Origin: Muribaculaceae bacterium
GTDB lineage: Bacteria; Bacteroidota; Bacteroidia; Bacteroidales; Muribaculaceae
NCBI GenBank assembly: GCA_022510405.1
Contig: JAFLTP010000008.1
Location: forward strand, 38,784 to 102,783
DNA length: 64,000 nt
Reading direction: 5' to 3'
A program made the translations under genes and the position numbers. Below, piece after piece: positions 36,204 through 44,856 of the stretch (position 1 is its first letter; each line of letters begins with the position of its first letter). The notes under the pieces were generated by a model, which did not search any database, was not told the origin of the DNA, and saw only the letters and a list, made by a program, of their open reading frames with translations.

Positions 36204-37082
36204 ATGTCTAAAATAATTACTGAAATAACACCTTTATCGGAACAAGACTGCTTTTATTTAGTTGACCGATACAAGCATGAATTCGATTATCCTGTGCATC
36301 GTCATAATGAAATCGAGTTGAACTTGGTGTGCAATTGCACGGGGTGCCAGAGAATAGTCGGAGATTCAGTTGAGACATTAGACTATTATGATCTTGCCGT
36401 GGTGGGAGAAGGTCTGGAACACGGGTGGCTCCAAAATGGAGTTGAACCCAAGAACCGAATGCGGGAAATAACAATTCAATGGCATGCCTCCACAATCAAT
36501 CCCACTCTTCTTGAAAAGAATCAATTTGCCTCTATAAAGGAAATGTTCGGGAAACTAAACCATGGCATAGTTTTTGGCCAAGAAACTATAAAGGGGCTGC
36601 TTCCTAAATTTGAAGAATTAGTAAACCCTCAGCCGGGTTTCATGAGATATCTAAGGTTGCTTGAAATTTTATTTATGCTCTCATTGAGCAATGATTGCCG
36701 CACTTTATCAACCACTGCCAAGGTCATGCTTGAGAATTCGGAACCATCCAGGAGAATAAAGAAAGTGAAAGATTATATTTCAGTTCATTTCTCTGAACCT
36801 CTGAAACTCGATGATCTTGCAGCCTACGCAGGCATGACCCCGACATCTTTCAGCCGATTCTTTAAAATACACACCAACCAAACTTTGCAGGATTATATAA
36901 TAGATATCCGATTGGGGCATGCAATCCGAAGTCTTGTGGATACTAACAAGACGAGTGCGGAAATATGTTATGAGTCCGGATTTAACAACCTTTCCAACTT
37001 CAACAGGCTTTTTAAAAAGAAGAAAGGTTGCAGCCCTTTGGAATTTAGAGCCAAGTTTATCAAGACAAAGATTATTGTATAG
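36204..37082 (+). CDS. AraC family transcriptional regulator of the mannan locus
   Basis: A 292-residue soluble regulator: N-terminal cupin-like sensor (about 1-150, with DYPVHRHNEIELNLV) and a C-terminal AraC double helix-turn-helix (about 190-285, LKLDDLAAYAGMTPTSFSRF and ICYESGFNNLSNFNRLFKKK). It has no membrane segment, unlike the hybrid two-component sensors usual for such loci, so the signal is probably a cytoplasmic oligosaccharide such as mannobiose, Man-Glc or cellobiose. It sits between the first GH5 gene and the main operon, in the same direction. Target sites are not proven; the three TATCTTTG boxes lacking -33 elements nearby are candidates for activated promoters. Confidence 0.88.
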   Translation: MSKIITEITPLSEQDCFYLVDRYKHEFDYPVHRHNEIELNLVCNCTGCQRIVGDSVETLDYYDLAVVGEGLEHGWLQNGVEPKNRMREITIQWHASTINPTLLEKNQFASIKEMFGKLNHGIVFGQETIKGLLPKFEELVNPQPGFMRYLRLLEILFMLSLSNDCRTLSTTAKVMLENSEPSRRIKKVKDYISVHFSEPLKLDDLAAYAGMTPTSFSRFFKIHTNQTLQDYIIDIRLGHAIRSLVDTNKTSAEICYESGFNNLSNFNRLFKKKKGCSPLEFRAKFIKTKIIV

Positions 37083-37191
37083 GGAATAGGTTTAGGGTAT
37101 AATGTAAAGGGTTTTGGGGATCGGGTATTAGTTTTGGGATGAAAAATGGCAAGATAGTATCATAATATGATAATTTTGTCATATCTTTGTT

Positions 37192-37212
37192 CCTAATCCT
37201 TTATTAATTTTG
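37192..37212 (+). promoter_or_regulatory. Candidate promoter boxes before GH5_7 gene
   Basis: Two TAnnTTTG matches, TATCTTTG (37192-37199) and TAATTTTG (37205-37212), 34 and 21 bp before the ATG. TTTG at 37175 is too close for a standard -33 element. Either could start the 15-gene main operon; activation by the AraC protein is inference. Confidence 0.4.
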
Positions 37213-37233
37213 CACCGTGAAAAACTTTATGCC

Positions 37234-38523
37234 ATGTTCAGAAAAACTCTGCTTCTGATTTTAGTATCTATATTTATTGCTTCCTGCAGCAAACCATCCA
37301 TAGAGAAGACACCGGAATTTGTGAGAGTGGAAAACGGAGAATTCATGATAGGAGATTCCGTCTACCGATATATTGGCACCAATTTCTGGTATGGCGCTAT
37401 CTTGGGGAGCGAAGGAAGAGGCGGAAACCGCGAAAGGCTGAAGTCGGAATTAGATCTTATGCAGAAATCAGGTATTAATAATATCCGCGTCCTTGTAGGA
37501 GGAGACGGAGAAGAAAATATACCTTCGCATATCATGCCGGTATTGCAAACAGCTCCCGGGGTTTACAATGACACTATTCTTGACGGACTTGATTATCTTA
37601 TTGCAGAGCTTGAGAAGAGGGATATGAAAGCTGTACTTTTCCTTAACAATGCCTGGGAATGGAGCGGTGGTTACGGTACTTATCTTGACTGGGCCCGTGA
37701 CGGAAAGACTCCTAATCCTGCAATTGACGGATACCAAGCCTATATGGATCATGTGTCAAAATTTGTCACAAATGATTCCGCTAAAAATATGGCAGCCAAT
37801 CATACGAAAAATATGGTGACAAGAGTTAACCGGTACACAGGTAAACCTTACACAGAATCCCCTGCCATCATGTCTTGGCAAATAGCCAACGAACCCAGAG
37901 CCTTCGCATCAGATTCCATCACAAAAGCTGAATTCGCCAATTGGATTGCAAGTCAAGCGGCATTGATAAAAAGTCTTGATCCCAATCATTTAGTGTCGAC
38001 CGGCAGCGAAGGTAAACATGGATGCGAACAAGATTTAGAATTATGGAACCGGATTCACAGCGATCCCAACATTGATTATGGCATTGTTCATCTTTGGCCC
38101 TATAACTGGGGATGGATCAACGAAGAGACCATTGTTGACAGTGTGGGTGTGGCGAAAACCAAAACATTGGAATATATAAAACCTCATAGCGATCTTATGA
38201 AGACTGCGGGTAAACCTCTTGTGCTTGAAGAATTCGGGTATCCTCGCGACGGATTTAAGTTCGAACCGGGATCTTCAACAGAAGGAAGAGATGTTTTTTA
38301 TGGCTATGTATTCGATCTGATAGCCGACACTGACATGATAGCAGGATGCAATTTCTGGGGTTGGGGCGGTTATGCTGATCCTCAACACGTCACATGGGAG
38401 AAATGGGATGATTATACAGGTGATCCTGCACAAGAGCAACAAGGGCTTAATTCCGTGTTTGCCAAAGATAAATCTACCTTAGATATCATTTCCAACGCAT
38501 CTAAAAAGATAGCGACAAGATAA
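37234..38523 (+). CDS. GH5_7 beta-mannanase lipoprotein
   Basis: Endo-1,4-beta-mannanase of 429 residues. Signal peptide ending IASC (Cys18), then a TIM barrel. Catalytic acid/base Glu220 in SWQIANEPR, nucleophile Glu333 in LVLEEFGYPRDG; GTNFWYGAILGS and FLNNAWEWSGG are typical of subfamily 7. I chose the ATG at 37234; a TTG 24 bp earlier overlaps a promoter box and would place charged residues ahead of the signal peptide. The Lys-Pro-Ser after Cys, not acidic, suggests the periplasmic face, but this is uncertain. First gene of the main operon; the esterase follows 11 bp later. Confidence 0.92.
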   Translation: MFRKTLLLILVSIFIASCSKPSIEKTPEFVRVENGEFMIGDSVYRYIGTNFWYGAILGSEGRGGNRERLKSELDLMQKSGINNIRVLVGGDGEENIPSHIMPVLQTAPGVYNDTILDGLDYLIAELEKRDMKAVLFLNNAWEWSGGYGTYLDWARDGKTPNPAIDGYQAYMDHVSKFVTNDSAKNMAANHTKNMVTRVNRYTGKPYTESPAIMSWQIANEPRAFASDSITKAEFANWIASQAALIKSLDPNHLVSTGSEGKHGCEQDLELWNRIHSDPNIDYGIVHLWPYNWGWINEETIVDSVGVAKTKTLEYIKPHSDLMKTAGKPLVLEEFGYPRDGFKFEPGSSTEGRDVFYGYVFDLIADTDMIAGCNFWGWGGYADPQHVTWEKWDDYTGDPAQEQQGLNSVFAKDKSTLDIISNASKKIATR

Positions 38524-38534
38524 AACCCTAATCC

Positions 38535-39791
38535 ATGAAAAACAGTATAGCCTTCATTCTATCTGCAATCGCTTTTTTATCATGCGGAGCAAAAAATTTA
38601 ACTTTTGAATCGCACCCGGTGAATAATTGGGTATGGGATAAGTCTGAGCAACCGGAATTATTTATACAAGCAAGAAATACAACCGGTGTGGGCGGTGAAG
38701 GTACTATCAAGGTTACCATAAGGGGTGATAGAGAGGACTCACCTATTTACTTCAATGAAACGGTAAATCTTCAATTCAACGGAAGTGAACCTTCGACATA
38801 CCCCATTAAACCCTCACTGCCCAATCCCGGATTTTATAAGGTGAGTGTGAGTGAGGAAGAATCGGAACCTTTCAGTTTCAATATCGGAATTTCACCTGAA
38901 GAAGTGATATCAGCTCCCGACCCACAGCCTGACATCAAAGAATTCTGGGCTAAGGCTATAGAAGAACTTTCTTCAGTGCCATTGAACGCCACCATGGTAG
39001 AAATTCCGGAGAAGAGCGGAGAGAAGAGAAAAATATATTTCTGCCAATATCTTTCATTAGATAATGATACAGTGTCGGGTTATTTGGCTCTTCCAGTGAA
39101 AGAGGGAAAATATCCGGCAATAATCTACTACAACGGTTACAATGGTCAACCATGGGATATTGATCCAGATGGAATGGCAGACTGGATTGAATTCCAGCAT
39201 TGGGTGAGAGGTCAAGGACCCAATAAACCTTATAACCGGTATGATGAATATGCTCTATATAATCTTGATGATCCTACACAATATTACTATAGAGGAGGAT
39301 ATATGGACACTCTCCGAACTATTGATTTTATAGAATCCTTACCACAAACAGATACAGATTTGATTTTTGCCGAAGGGGGTTCTCAAGGGGGTGCTTTTAC
39401 ATTTGCCGCGGCTGCCCTGGACCCTAAGAAAAGGTTAAAAGCTATCGCGCCCTACATTCCTTTCCTGAGCGATTTTCAGGATTACTTTGCCATAGTGAAC
39501 TGGCCGGGAGACATGGTGAGGGAAAAGGCCAAGGATTTAGGACTAAGTGAAGAAGAATTGTATAGAAATCTTTCATATTTCGACATAAAAAATCTTACAC
39601 CATGGATTGAGGTGCCTGTGTTGATGGGAATGGGATTGCAAGACCCGACTTGCCCTCCACACACCAACTTTGCCGGATATAATAACTTAAAAACTGAAAA
39701 AGAATATGTGATTTATCCTCTTTGCGGACATACTGTAGATTATAGTGACTGGAATCCACGACGGAAACAATTTTTTGAAAAATGGAAATGA
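38535..39791 (+). CDS. CE7-like acetyl esterase lipoprotein
   Basis: A 418-residue alpha/beta hydrolase related to acetyl-xylan esterase/cephalosporin-C deacetylase (family CE7). Lipoprotein signal ending FLSC (Cys17), an N-terminal Ig-like domain (about 20-120), then the hydrolase domain with nucleophile Ser283 in EGGSQGG, Asp370 in GLQDPTCPP and His399 in CGHTVD. In this locus it should remove O-acetyl groups from mannan or glucomannan, or from its oligosaccharides, so that mannanases and phosphorylases can act. The substrate is inferred from neighbours; xylan is a family alternative but no xylanase is nearby. Confidence 0.85.
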   Translation: MKNSIAFILSAIAFLSCGAKNLTFESHPVNNWVWDKSEQPELFIQARNTTGVGGEGTIKVTIRGDREDSPIYFNETVNLQFNGSEPSTYPIKPSLPNPGFYKVSVSEEESEPFSFNIGISPEEVISAPDPQPDIKEFWAKAIEELSSVPLNATMVEIPEKSGEKRKIYFCQYLSLDNDTVSGYLALPVKEGKYPAIIYYNGYNGQPWDIDPDGMADWIEFQHWVRGQGPNKPYNRYDEYALYNLDDPTQYYYRGGYMDTLRTIDFIESLPQTDTDLIFAEGGSQGGAFTFAAAALDPKKRLKAIAPYIPFLSDFQDYFAIVNWPGDMVREKAKDLGLSEEELYRNLSYFDIKNLTPWIEVPVLMGMGLQDPTCPPHTNFAGYNNLKTEKEYVIYPLCGHTVDYSDWNPRRKQFFEKWK

Positions 39792-39814
39792 ATACTCCTT
39801 AAACTTGATCCACT

Positions 39815-39846
39815 AAGAAGAAAAAGAAAAAAGAAAAAAGAAAAAA
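39815..39846 (+). repeat. Purine tract with GAAAAAA units before susC-like gene
   Basis: A run of A and G with a 6-7 bp period (aagaaaaagaaaaaagaaaaaag), in the 92-bp leader of the SusC-type gene. A TAAACTTG box (39800-39807), one base off the consensus, lies just upstream. Confidence 0.7.
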
Positions 39847-39883
39847 CCATAATACAAACAATCAACTAACCTAAAATCTTTAA

Positions 39884-42800
39884 ATGATGTTAATTAAAAA
39901 CCTGAACTTTAAGACAGTTCTGTTGGCATTATTCATAATGCTGACTTCAGGAATGTCGGCGCAGGTAACGGTAACGGGAACAGTTTCCGATGAAAACGGA
40001 GAGCCCATTATCGGAGCCACCGTGCGAGAGAAGGGCACAACAGCCGGTGCAGCGACTGACATCGACGGCAACTTCGCTCTGAAGGTGAAAGATGCCAATG
40101 CCACTTTGGTGTTCACTTATGTGGGATTCGAACCTATTGAGATAGCTCTTAAGGGAAGAACCAACATTGATGTGGTGATGAGTGAATCATTGACCAACCT
40201 CAACGAATTGGTGGTGGTGGGTTACGGTACTATGAAAAAGAGCGACCTTGCAGGAGCCTCCTCCACATTGGGACAAGATGCTTTGAAGGGTTCCGTGATC
40301 ACCAACCTTGACCAAAGTTTGCAAGGACGTGCAGCCGGTGTGACAGCCATAACCACTTCCGGTGCCCCAGGTTCATCCTCTTCTATCCGTGTTCGTGGCC
40401 AAGCCACGATTAACGCCAATGCAGAGCCTCTATATGTTATAGATGGTGTTATCGTGCAAGGTGGCGGTAACTCAGGTGCTGACTTCGGTTTGGGTGATGC
40501 TCTCGGTAATGGTAAAGTTTCCACCGTTTCTCCTCTTTCAACTTTGAACCCTTCCGACATATTGTCGATGGAAATCCTTAAAGATGCCTCCGCAACGGCT
40601 ATCTACGGTTCTCAAGGTGCCAATGGAGTAGTTCTTATCACCACCAAGAGAGGTAAATCAGGTGAGGCCAAATTCACCTATGAAGGAAACGTTTCAATCG
40701 CTCATCAAGAGAAACGCCTTGATATGATGAATCTTAGGGAATTTGCCACATTCTACAACGACCTTGTTGCAACAGGTCAACAGACCAGCAATCCCTACTA
40801 TGCTGATCCATCTTTGTTAGGAGTTGGTACTAACTGGCAAGACGCAATTTTCCGCACAGCCGTTTCCACTCAACATCAAGTTGCAGCCCAAGGAGGTACT
40901 GAAAAAGTGCAATATTATGTCTCAGGTTCTTTTATGAATCAAGAAGGTACTCTTATCGGTTCTAATTTCCGTCGTTTCTCATTTAGAGCCAATCTCGACG
41001 CTCAGTTGAAAAGCTGGCTGAAACTCGGATTAAGCGCCACCTACAGTGATACCAACGAAGATCTCAAACTTGCTGACGGTGAACAAGGTATCATCAATTA
41101 CTCATTGACAACAGTTCCTGACATACCGATTTACGACATCGACGGAAATTATTCAAGCGTGGTTCGTGAAGGATACACCAATCCCAATCCAGTGGCTCTC
41201 GCTATGCTCGATGATATTAATCTGCATCGACAGAAACTTACCGGAAATGTCTTCTTTGATGTCACTCCTATAAAGAACCTGACATGGCATGCTGAATTCG
41301 ACTATGACGTTTCTGCCTCAAAGGGTGACAGATACAAACCTATGGTAGATCTTGGCAACTGGGTACGCAGCTCCAACTCTTCTTCTATCCAAAAGAATTC
41401 TTCTTTCTTCTGGGCGGTTAAAAACTATGTGAGCTATAACGGAGAGGTTAGCAAATTGTCTTACTCGGCTATGATTGGTCAAGAAGCGTGGGAGTCCAAA
41501 TATAATTATACCAGCATTTCCAACACAATGTTGCCATCTGATGAAGTTCACAACCCGGCCCTTGGTACCGGTACTCCGGCAATCAATGCAGGATGGGGTT
41601 CCTCAGCTATGGCTTCTTTCTTTACTCGTGAAACTTTGAACTGGGATAACCGCTATCTTGCCACCTATACATTCCGTTACGACGGAAGTTCAAACTTCGG
41701 CCCGAAGAACCGTTGGGCAGGCTTCAACTCAGTAGCTTTGGCATGGAGATTCAGTAATGAAAAATTCATGCAAGGTGTGGCAGAATGGTGGAGCAATGGT
41801 AAATTACGTCTTGGCTGGGGACAGACAGGTAACTCCAATATCGGAGCTTACGCATGGGGCTCATTGATCACAAGAATGCCCTCCGGTCTCGGAATGGGTT
41901 ATCGTCCGGCAAACATCGCCAACGAAGCCATCAAATGGGAAACTCAGGAACAATGGAACATCGGTCTTGACCTAAGCTTCCTCAATGATCGTCTCTCATT
42001 CACCGGCGACGCTTACATCAAGAGGTCGAAAGACATGTTGATGTCTATGCAGCTGCCTTCATATATGGGTACACAAGGTAACGGCTCCTCAGCTCTACAG
42101 GCACCCAAGGGAAACTATGGTGAAATTGAGAACAAAGGTCTTGAACTTGAACTCACAGGCCGTCCGTTCATAGGTGAATTTGAATGGGAATCAAGTTTCC
42201 AGATTTCTTTCAATAAGAATAAACTTGTAGCTTTGTCAGGCACAGAGAATGCAAATCTCGTAGGTTACGGTCAATGGAGTGATGTGGTTTCAATTTCTGA
42301 GATCGGTCAACCACTTTATAACTTCTATGGTTACGTAGTGGAAGGCGTATATAAAGATATCGAAGATATTCAAAATTCTCCGAAACCAGCGGCTTATCCA
42401 AGCAATGGCGTTTTCAATCCCTACAGCACAGTATGGCCCGGTGATATCAAATTCAAAGATATCAACGGGGATGGCAAAATCGACGAAAACGACCGTACAG
42501 TTATCGGAAATCCTTTACCTGACTTCACATTCGGTTTCAACAATACATTCCGTTGGAAAGGATTCGATCTCAATATCTTCATTAATGGTTCTTATGGAAA
42601 TGATGTGATGAACTATCTTGGTATCAACCTTACCCATATGAACTCAGCATGGATGAACCAGCTTAACAAAGTGAATGATCGTGCCATCCTGGCTGCAATT
42701 GATCCACACAAAGTTTACACTGACGGTGCCTGGTGGTACAACGACGTGGAAAATGTCAGAGTGCAGAATCCGGGTACTATGATTCCACGTGCCACTACCA

Positions 42801-43099
42801 ACGACCCGAATGACAATGACCGTATCAGCAGCCGATATATAGAAGACGGCTCCTATATACGAATCAAGAACATCACCTTGGGTTACACTTTCCCAAAGAA
42901 ATGGATGCAGAAGATATATCTTGAAAATCTCAGGATCTATTGTAACCTTCAGAATGTTCACACCTTTACAAAATATTCCGGCTATGATCCAGAAGTGGGT
43001 GCCTCCACTCAAGATAGCGCAGGTCTTGTGTATGGTTTGGACTTTGGACGTTATCCCTCTCCATTCAGCTGCACTTTTGGCTTGAACGTAACATTCTAA
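39884..43099 (+). CDS. SusC-type TonB-dependent oligosaccharide transporter
   Basis: A 1071-residue outer-membrane protein. Signal peptide (about 1-26), carboxypeptidase-regulatory-like domain (about 28-105, VTVTGTVSDENGEPIIGATV), Ton-box region LNELVVVGYGT, plug domain (SSSIRVRGQATINANAEPLY, GSQGANGVVLITTKRGK) and a 22-strand barrel ending CTFGLNVTF. It imports large oligosaccharides into the periplasm with energy from TonB-ExbBD, paired with the SusD-type lipoprotein 22 bp downstream. The inferred ligand is beta-mannan or glucomannan oligosaccharides, from the enzymes around it. Confidence 0.95.
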   Translation: MMLIKNLNFKTVLLALFIMLTSGMSAQVTVTGTVSDENGEPIIGATVREKGTTAGAATDIDGNFALKVKDANATLVFTYVGFEPIEIALKGRTNIDVVMSESLTNLNELVVVGYGTMKKSDLAGASSTLGQDALKGSVITNLDQSLQGRAAGVTAITTSGAPGSSSSIRVRGQATINANAEPLYVIDGVIVQGGGNSGADFGLGDALGNGKVSTVSPLSTLNPSDILSMEILKDASATAIYGSQGANGVVLITTKRGKSGEAKFTYEGNVSIAHQEKRLDMMNLREFATFYNDLVATGQQTSNPYYADPSLLGVGTNWQDAIFRTAVSTQHQVAAQGGTEKVQYYVSGSFMNQEGTLIGSNFRRFSFRANLDAQLKSWLKLGLSATYSDTNEDLKLADGEQGIINYSLTTVPDIPIYDIDGNYSSVVREGYTNPNPVALAMLDDINLHRQKLTGNVFFDVTPIKNLTWHAEFDYDVSASKGDRYKPMVDLGNWVRSSNSSSIQKNSSFFWAVKNYVSYNGEVSKLSYSAMIGQEAWESKYNYTSISNTMLPSDEVHNPALGTGTPAINAGWGSSAMASFFTRETLNWDNRYLATYTFRYDGSSNFGPKNRWAGFNSVALAWRFSNEKFMQGVAEWWSNGKLRLGWGQTGNSNIGAYAWGSLITRMPSGLGMGYRPANIANEAIKWETQEQWNIGLDLSFLNDRLSFTGDAYIKRSKDMLMSMQLPSYMGTQGNGSSALQAPKGNYGEIENKGLELELTGRPFIGEFEWESSFQISFNKNKLVALSGTENANLVGYGQWSDVVSISEIGQPLYNFYGYVVEGVYKDIEDIQNSPKPAAYPSNGVFNPYSTVWPGDIKFKDINGDGKIDENDRTVIGNPLPDFTFGFNNTFRWKGFDLNIFINGSYGNDVMNYLGINLTHMNSAWMNQLNKVNDRAILAAIDPHKVYTDGAWWYNDVENVRVQNPGTMIPRATTNDPNDNDRISSRYIEDGSYIRIKNITLGYTFPKKWMQKIYLENLRIYCNLQNVHTFTKYSGYDPEVGASTQDSAGLVYGLDFGRYPSPFSCTFGLNVTF

Positions 43100-43121
43100 T
43101 CTAATCCTAAAAATTCACGAT

Positions 43122-44849
43122 ATGAAAATTAGAAAAATAACATATACGTTTGTCACTCTTTTAGGAGCATCGGCTTTCGTTTCCTGCAACGATTTTCTTG
43201 ACAGGGCTGCCGAAGACAATTATAATGTAAACAACTTCTATCAGAACGACGAACAATGCTATCAGGGTGTAAATTATCTCTACAACTCTCCATGGTATGA
43301 CTTCCAAAGAGGATTCATTAAGGTGGGTGAAGTTTTGTCGGGTAATCTTTTCTGGGGTTCGTCTCCTTACCTGAATTTAACAGTAAACGGTACTGACGTC
43401 GATCTTGTGAACATGTCTTACTCTCTTTGGGCCGTGATCGGACATAGCAATACCGTCTACAATAACTTGAAGAATGCCAAGGCCAGCCAAGAGGCTATAA
43501 ACGCAGCTATGGGTGAATGTCTCACCTGGAAAGCTATGGCTTATTTCTATCTTGTACGTACTTTTGGCGAAGTTCCTATAATTCATGACAATGCTGAAGA
43601 AATTGCAAACGGCACCTACAATCAAAAATATAAAGTGGAAAAAGCCGATGTCTTCGAATATATTGTGATGACTCTCGAAAAGGCTATCGAATTGCTTCCT
43701 GAAAAACCCGTTTCTCCGGGTAGAATCGACCGTTTCTGCGCAAAGGGTCTTCTTGCAAAAGTTTATCTCACAAAAGCTTGTTTGGGTCAAGGTTCGAAAA
43801 ACTCTGAAGACTTGGCTAAGGCCGCTTCTTATGCTAAAGATGTGATCGATAATTCAGGCAGAACACTCATGCCGGTTTATTCCGACATATTCCGTCTTAA
43901 AAACAACATAAGCGATGAAAGTCTCATTGCTTGGAGATGGAGCGCCGACGGCGAAATGTGGACAATGCAGAACACTCTCCAGAGCGACCTTGCGATGGTG
44001 GGATTCGATGAATTCGGTGATTGCTGGGGTGGTTGGAACGGACCCTCTGTCGATCTTCAGGATGCATTCGGTGTAAGTGCTCTCGATGATCCAAGTCGTA
44101 GGAATGACATAGACACCAGACGTAAAGCCACCATGATGATGGCAGGAGATGTGTATGATTATTTCTGGCAGGATAAAGGAGGTTTCGACGTATTAAGATT
44201 TATTTACGATGACACCTATGGCGTTGGTGGTCCCGGCGGAGAATGGCAATGCGGCACCGGAGCTTATAATGTGAAACATCTTTACGGAGACACTTATGAC
44301 CATGTGGAGGGATGCGGTGTTACTCCCAAGAATATGTACAGTCAACTGGCCACCCACATTCTTCGACTCGCAGATGTTTACCTCATATATGCTGAAGCTG
44401 TACTTGGCAACAATGCTTCCACTTCCGAAAGCTCTGCTTTAGCTGCGTTTAATGCGGTAAGAAACCGTGCCATCCCTTCTGCTTCTCCAAAGGCTTCTAT
44501 CACATTTGATGATATTTGGAAAGAACGTCGTCTTGAGTTCGCCGGTGAAGGCGACCGTTGGTATGATTTCGTGCGTCTCAGCTGGTACGACCCCCAAGCT
44601 GCAATCAATGAAATAGTAAACCAACGCAGGAATTCTTACAATGGCTACAATGATTTAGCTAAGAATTATTATGAATCCGGCACATGGGCTGTAGATCCCG
44701 AAACTACCAAATATGATACTGACACGCAGGCTCCAAATGTGACTGTGGAAAGTTTCCAACTTCCTTTCCCTACAGAAGATGTTGTGTTTAATCCACATTT
44801 GCTCGAAGATCCTATCCATATTGATATTAGAGCCGAATATTCTTATTAA
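43122..44849 (+). CDS. SusD-type glycan-binding lipoprotein (RagB/SusD)
   Basis: A 575-residue surface lipoprotein, lid of the SusC transporter. Signal peptide ending FVSC (Cys22), CNDFLDRAAED typical of the family, TPR-like helices (ECLTWKAMAYFYLVRTFGEV), and the C-terminal block ERRLEFAGEGDRWYDFVRL. The many Trp (for example WGGWNGPS, WSADGEMW) fit stacking on beta-linked sugars. The gene lies 22 bp after susC and is co-transcribed with it. Confidence 0.95.
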   Translation: MKIRKITYTFVTLLGASAFVSCNDFLDRAAEDNYNVNNFYQNDEQCYQGVNYLYNSPWYDFQRGFIKVGEVLSGNLFWGSSPYLNLTVNGTDVDLVNMSYSLWAVIGHSNTVYNNLKNAKASQEAINAAMGECLTWKAMAYFYLVRTFGEVPIIHDNAEEIANGTYNQKYKVEKADVFEYIVMTLEKAIELLPEKPVSPGRIDRFCAKGLLAKVYLTKACLGQGSKNSEDLAKAASYAKDVIDNSGRTLMPVYSDIFRLKNNISDESLIAWRWSADGEMWTMQNTLQSDLAMVGFDEFGDCWGGWNGPSVDLQDAFGVSALDDPSRRNDIDTRRKATMMMAGDVYDYFWQDKGGFDVLRFIYDDTYGVGGPGGEWQCGTGAYNVKHLYGDTYDHVEGCGVTPKNMYSQLATHILRLADVYLIYAEAVLGNNASTSESSALAAFNAVRNRAIPSASPKASITFDDIWKERRLEFAGEGDRWYDFVRLSWYDPQAAINEIVNQRRNSYNGYNDLAKNYYESGTWAVDPETTKYDTDTQAPNVTVESFQLPFPTEDVVFNPHLLEDPIHIDIRAEYSY

Positions 44850-44856
44850 TCGAATT

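Noticed and set aside
38535..39791. CE7-like esterase taken as evidence for xylan use
   Set aside because: No xylanase, xylosidase or arabinofuranosidase is present; all other enzymes fit mannan.
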